Positions 14,700 through 17,804 of a stretch of DNA of 17,804 nucleotides are shown in pieces. Both the position numbers and the translations under genes were made by a program. Each line of letters starts with the position of its first letter. The stretch's first letter is position 1. The stretch lies in the NCBI GenBank assembly GCA_031394335.1, contig JANMXS010000244.1, positions 1 through 17,804 on the forward strand. Reading direction: 5' to 3'. Source of the stretch: UKL13-2 sp031394335. GTDB lineage: Bacteria; Pseudomonadota; Gammaproteobacteria; Burkholderiales; Usitatibacteraceae. The notes beneath the pieces are model-generated. The model had not been told where the DNA came from. It worked only from the letters and a program-made list of their open reading frames with translations, and ran no database searches.

Positions 14700-15236
14700 T
14701 CACGGTCCGGCGCTACCCGCATCCATGGCGGCCGCAATGGCCTGCAACGCAGGTTGATCCAGATGCCGATGGGCAAACGGAAATATGCCGGTGTCTTCGC
14801 GCTTCATGTGATGCCGGTAGCTGGTAACGAACGTCGATATATCCAGCCCGGTGGCCAGGACTCCACCCTGCGCAGCCACGACAAGCGCTGGTTTGATCGC
14901 CGTCCACATCAATTCCAGAAGCCGGTGATCTTCACGCAACGCGGCGACAAGCGCCGTTAACGCCGCCATGTCTGCCCGCGGTAGCGGCAATGCCAGAAGG
15001 GGCGGGAACAGCGCTATGTCCTCGATGATATGGTGGCGTCTTACATCGACATCGATGAAGTCGATAATGTGCTGGATCGAGGGGGCGCGCCGCGCCCGGG
15101 CGTTGCTGCCCTGACGATCTCGCACGAATTGCTCCAGCCGCGAACAATGCCGGCGTATTTCTGCGTGACATACCGACAGGCGTACCAGTGCATTGCCATC
15201 GGGATGTAAGTCCGACGTTGCATTTTCACTCGCCAT
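14700..15236 (-). CDS. Hemerythrin HHE-domain protein
   Basis: This is a 178-residue soluble helical protein of the hemerythrin-like family, which bind a di-iron centre and interact with O2, NO or iron. Likely ligands in order are H24 (CHAEIRRHC), H68/H69 with E72 (RRHHIIEDIALFP), H104 (REDHRLLELMW) and H142/H143 with E147 (YRHHMKREDTGIFPFA). No signal peptide is seen, so it is cytoplasmic. Such proteins in denitrifiers are often linked to NO or iron-sulfur repair; that role is inferred here. The start at 15236 has GGAGGAGGGG directly upstream. A longer frame to 15353 adds a Trp/Arg-rich stretch without support. An FNR-type box with a well-spaced -10 lies upstream. Confidence 0.88.
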   Translation of the reverse strand: MASENATSDLHPDGNALVRLSVCHAEIRRHCSRLEQFVRDRQGSNARARRAPSIQHIIDFIDVDVRRHHIIEDIALFPPLLALPLPRADMAALTALVAALREDHRLLELMWTAIKPALVVAAQGGVLATGLDISTFVTSYRHHMKREDTGIFPFAHRHLDQPALQAIAAAMDAGSAGP

Positions 15237-15408
15237 CACCCCTCCTCCATCGAGAACCCGCCTTGCCCAATGTCTTGCCCAATGGCGCTGTTTTCCGGAC
15301 GCGGCACCATCGGACGCTGCCAATTTCCATGGCATCCCTGGCTCCCCATGCAATAAAAGTTGGTTGACCCGGCTGCCTATTTATTGAGCCTGAAACATAC
15401 CGAATGTG

Positions 15409-15450
15409 ATGCTAGCTCTGCGCGGGTATGCCATTTTTGCGCAAGATCAA
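15409..15450 (-). promoter_or_regulatory. FNR-type box and -10 of the hemerythrin gene
   Basis: On the minus strand the box reads TTGAT-CTTG-CGCAA (15437-15450): one perfect FNR half-site and a TTGCG-type half-site. A -10-like TAGCAT (15409-15414, 4 of 6) lies exactly 32 bp from the box centre, as expected for class II activation. The predicted start is near 15402, leaving a leader of about 165 bases before the ATG. Confidence 0.6.
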
Positions 15451-15724
15451 ACAAACGTTCACTTATCTTCGCGTGACACGAATCGAAGTTGGCGGACCGC
15501 GATAACGGAAATGCCGGACCGCATCGATAGCGCACATTTGTTGGCTGCCTGTGCAGCGTAGATCCAGCAATGGTGCGGCTCGCAGGCCTAAAATGGCCCA
15601 ACAAGCGTACCCATACTGGACTTCTCTTTTGCATGGGCATCCTCCCTGCTTTGCACGCTATACAGCTACATCCGTTGGTCGGCGAGGTCGGCAAGCCTGC
15701 AAGCGCGGCCTATTCGTGCAACCT

Positions 15725-15766
15725 TTGATAACCATCAAATCCGGCCACCTTGCCCAAGACTATCGT
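15725..15766 (+). promoter_or_regulatory. Perfect FNR box and -10 of the tauE-like/ccoI unit
   Basis: TTGAT-AACC-ATCAA (15725-15738) is a perfect FNR consensus palindrome. A -10-like TATCGT (15761-15766, 4 of 6) lies 32 bp from its centre, the class II geometry. Transcription would start near 15773. cco assembly genes are classic FNR/ANR targets, which supports the call. Confidence 0.75.
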
Positions 15767-15824
15767 GCAAGCAATCCTGTACCGATCAAGCACTGGCGCT
15801 GGCCGGCATCGAAAGAACAAGACA

Positions 15825-15995
15825 ATGTGTACTCCTGCGATCTTCGCGCAGTGGGCCATCAAGCGGGTCGGCAGTCTGTTGCTCTGCGGCCAGGCGGAGC
15901 GGTGCAGTCGCGCAGTCGCGCACGCGCGTCCTATCCTGAACCGAGTGCGGCGTGACGCGAACCCTGTCCCAGCTACCGGGCTAATGGTGCATTGA
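15825..15995 (+). CDS. Possible small leader ORF, 56 residues
   Basis: This frame begins with MCTPAIFAQWAIKRVG and resembles no family known to me. It lies downstream of the predicted start at about 15773. Its TGA overlaps an ATG at 15995 (TGATG). That ATG opens a 14-codon frame whose TGA in turn overlaps the GTG start of the tauE-like gene at 16036 (GTGA). The chain of stop-start overlaps suggests translational coupling, but the ribosome-binding signal is weak and composition is arginine/alanine-rich, so it may be chance. Confidence 0.2.
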   Translation: MCTPAIFAQWAIKRVGSLLLCGQAERCSRAVAHARPILNRVRRDANPVPATGLMVH

Positions 15996-16035
15996 TGGCA
16001 GCTATGGCAGTGCTACCAACCCGCCGGGACAATCG

Positions 16036-16866
16036 GTGATACTTATTGATACGGCGACGCTCGCCACCGCCGGTGCCGGTCTGCTGGCGGGGGCGATGAG
16101 CGGGCTGCATTGCGGCGCGATGTGCGGCGGCATCGTCAGCGCACATTCCACCCTTCCCGCCACTATTCCCGTCAGGCTGGTTTCCGCCGGCGCAACAACG
16201 GCATTGCTCGCCGGACCGATGACGCGCAATTTCGCCTTTAATGCCGGCCGGATCGGCTCGTACACCCTTGCCGGCGCGCTGGCCGGCAGCCTTGGCGGCG
16301 CCACGCTGGTCATGCAGGACAGCATGGTGCTGCGGCAAATTCTGTTCGCGCTGGCCAACCTCATGCTGGTCGCACTCGGGCTCTATGTCGCGGGCTGGTG
16401 GCGCGGCATCACCATACTGGAGCGTGGCGGTGTTCTGCTGTGGCGACAAATTCAACCCCTTGCGGCCGCGCTACTGAAATCGCCAATAACGTCATCGCGC
16501 CGCAGTCTGGCATTGGGCGCGGTGTGGGGCTGGATCCCTTGCGGGCTGGTATACGCGATGTTGGTGACGGCGATGGCGAGCGGAAGCGCCGTTAACGGCG
16601 CCATTGTCATGCTCGCATTCGGCATTGGCACCCTGCCGAACCTGTTGCTGCTCGGTTGGGCGGGCAACCGTTTAGGGCGATACCTGCGCCAACCCGCGTT
16701 CCGCACCGCGGCCGGGTCGATCATCCTTGCCTTTGGGCTGTTCGGACTGTGGCGGCTGCCCGAGCTGGCCAAGCTCGGCGGCTGGGGCGCCCTGTGCAAA
16801 CCGTTGTTTACCCAACTGAGCACTCCACTGCACACCTATGTGCCCACCTGGCTTTTCGCCGGCTAG
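16036..16866 (+). CDS. DsbD_2/TauE-like membrane protein linked to cytochrome oxidase assembly
   Basis: The 276-residue integral membrane protein has about six to seven hydrophobic segments. The first carries GLHCGAMCGG (C26, C30), the HCxxxCGG signature of the DsbD_2/sulfite-exporter TauE-SafE-like family (COG2836 type). A second conserved cysteine, C169, is in WGWIPCGLVYAML. Members commonly lie in cbb3 oxidase assembly clusters beside ccoI and are thought to take part in metal or thiol handling across the membrane; the transported substrate is not established. The GTG start is inferred and lacks a strong ribosome-binding site. It overlaps the stop of a 14-codon frame. ccoI begins 12 bp after the stop with a strong AGGGGG signal, so the two form one operon. 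Confidence 0.85.
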   Translation: MILIDTATLATAGAGLLAGAMSGLHCGAMCGGIVSAHSTLPATIPVRLVSAGATTALLAGPMTRNFAFNAGRIGSYTLAGALAGSLGGATLVMQDSMVLRQILFALANLMLVALGLYVAGWWRGITILERGGVLLWRQIQPLAAALLKSPITSSRRSLALGAVWGWIPCGLVYAMLVTAMASGSAVNGAIVMLAFGIGTLPNLLLLGWAGNRLGRYLRQPAFRTAAGSIILAFGLFGLWRLPELAKLGGWGALCKPLFTQLSTPLHTYVPTWLFAG

Positions 16867-16878
16867 GGGGATGAACGC

Positions 16879-17804
16879 ATGAGCGCACAGACCATTTCCA
16901 GCGTCGCCTTGAAGACGGACGCCACCACCGACTGTTTTCATTGTGGACTGCAATCTCGTCCGGGTCTCGCGGGCAAGCCGCTTCGGGTATGGGTCAACGG
17001 TGCGAACCGCGATATGTGCTGTGCCGGTTGCGCTGCCGTCGCCGAGACTATCGTGGCCGGCGGCCTCGCCGATTATTATCGTCATCGCAGCGTCCCGCCG
17101 GCGCGGCCGGCGGATATTGTGCCGCCGTGGCTGCGCGACCTCGAAAGTTACGACCTTGAAGGCGTGCAGCGCAGCTTCGTGCAGACCGATCCCGCCGGCG
17201 CCTGCAGCACGGAACTGCTACTTGAGGGCGTCAATTGTCCCGCCTGCGCCTGGCTGGTCGAACAGCGATTGAGACAACTGCCCGGCGTGAATCAGGTCAG
17301 CGTCAATTATTCAACCCAGCGTGCGCGCATTGGCTGGCGCGCTGCAGACCTAAAACTCTCGACTATTTTGCGCACCGTAGCCGAGGTGGGACTCCAAGCC
17401 CGGCCATTCGACGCCGCCCAGCGCACGGCACTGCGCACCAGGGAGAAACGCCGCCGCTTATTCGAGCTGGCCGTGGCCGGGCTGGGCATGATGCAGGTGA
17501 TGATGTACGCCGTCCCGGTGTACCTCGCCGAGGCCGGAGACATCGATGCGCAGTGGGCAGCGTTGATGCAATGGGCCAGCATGGCCCTCACTGCGCCGGT
17601 GGTTATATTCTCGGCGCGCTCGTTTTTCGCAGGGGCTTGGCGCGATATCTCTAACTGGCGCGCCGGCATGGACGTTCCGATCGCACTCGCCATTGCCGCC
17701 GCCTTTGCTGCCAGCGTGTGGGCCACCATCGACGGACATGGCGAGGTGTATTTCGACTCGGTGACCATGTTTGTGTTCCTGCTGCTGGGCGCCCGCTATC
17801 TCGA
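16879..17804 (+). CDS. ccoI: Copper-translocating P-type ATPase CcoI/FixI, 5' part
   Basis: The first 308 residues are present and the gene runs off the window in frame. An N-terminal cysteine-rich metal-binding region (CFHC at 19-22, CCAGC at 47-51) is followed by a heavy-metal-associated domain with NCPACAW (C120, C123). Transmembrane helices start at about residue 193 (LFELAVAGLGMMQVMMYAV). This arrangement is that of CcoI/FixI, which exports Cu(I) across the inner membrane for assembly of the CuB site of cytochrome cbb3 oxidase. The ATPase core (CPC, DKTGT) lies beyond the window and cannot be checked. The ATG has AGGGGG about 8 bases upstream. No ccoNOQP genes lie upstream in the window; they may follow ccoI or be elsewhere. 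Confidence 0.92.
   Translation, partial: MSAQTISSVALKTDATTDCFHCGLQSRPGLAGKPLRVWVNGANRDMCCAGCAAVAETIVAGGLADYYRHRSVPPARPADIVPPWLRDLESYDLEGVQRSFVQTDPAGACSTELLLEGVNCPACAWLVEQRLRQLPGVNQVSVNYSTQRARIGWRAADLKLSTILRTVAEVGLQARPFDAAQRTALRTREKRRRLFELAVAGLGMMQVMMYAVPVYLAEAGDIDAQWAALMQWASMALTAPVVIFSARSFFAGAWRDISNWRAGMDVPIALAIAAAFAASVWATIDGHGEVYFDSVTMFVFLLLGARYL

Larger units (their letters stand above)
15237..16035. other. Divergent region between the hemerythrin gene and the tauE-like/ccoI unit
   Basis: This roughly 800-bp region holds two FNR-type promoter candidates, one leftward (15409-15450) and one rightward (15725-15766). Short frames without recognisable products include 15570-15728 (52 residues) and 15825-15995 (56 residues). 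No tRNA, IS element or CRISPR-like repeat is seen. Both predicted transcripts would have long untranslated leaders (about 165 and 260 bases). Confidence 0.6.

Noticed and set aside
15377..15694. Leftward 105-residue frame upstream of hemerythrin
   Set aside because: It covers the hemerythrin FNR-type promoter and shows no recognisable domain.
15551..15955. Plus-strand 134-residue frame between hemerythrin and the tauE-like gene
   Set aside because: Rich in Arg/Pro/Ser without hydrophobic order, and it runs straight through the perfect FNR box and predicted promoter. Treated as noncoding.
1..17804. CRISPR array, tRNA or rRNA gene, insertion sequence or prophage
   Set aside because: No regularly spaced repeats, cloverleaf-like segments, transposase or integrase motifs were seen on either strand by reading.

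Overview
The window is GC-rich DNA with short intergenic gaps. It looks like the chromosome of a denitrifying or microaerobic proteobacterium, most likely a betaproteobacterium. This rests on gene content and order: a copper nitrite reductase with a fused cytochrome c, a cytochrome cbb3 assembly ATPase, universal stress protein, hemerythrin, NarL-type signalling and a Crp/Fnr regulator. No species can be named from sequence alone.

Layout. (1) 1-318: window edge with no convincing gene, then an AT-rich stretch holding a large perfect palindrome. (2) 319-1984 (+): a MetX-like alpha/beta hydrolase broken near its 3' end, then a DUF1499 membrane protein. (3) 1990-4957 (-): a translationally coupled operon nirK (with C-terminal cytochrome c), nirV-like, Sco/SenC. 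(4) 5445-6390 (+): a small periplasmic cytochrome c and a universal stress protein. (5) 6479-10292 (-): a tightly packed operon of a beta-CASP metallo-beta-lactamase nuclease, an AMP/thymidine phosphorylase of archaeal type and a PRPP synthetase homologue. (6) 10689-14653 (+): NarL-type response regulator, stand-alone receiver protein, Crp/Fnr regulator and a PAS histidine kinase. (7) 14700-15236 (-): hemerythrin-like protein. (8) 16036-17804 (+): a DsbD_2/TauE-like membrane protein and the 5' part of ccoI, which runs off the window.

How it fits together. FNR-type 14-bp boxes occur upstream of nirK, the hemerythrin gene and the tauE-like/ccoI unit (the last one a perfect TTGAT-N4-ATCAA), with a weaker one upstream of the cytochrome c. 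The two clearest of these have a -10-like hexamer 32 bp from the box centre, the spacing of class II FNR activation. The regulator encoded in the window has the FNR recognition-helix residues (E..SR) but lacks the N-terminal cysteine cluster. The simplest reading is a low-oxygen/nitrogen-oxide island that links nitrite reduction, copper and cytochrome assembly, stress proteins, two-component sensing and a nucleotide-recycling operon. The most unusual part is that nucleotide operon: all three proteins look archaeal in type, and together they could turn RNA-derived nucleotides into ribose phosphates or PRPP.
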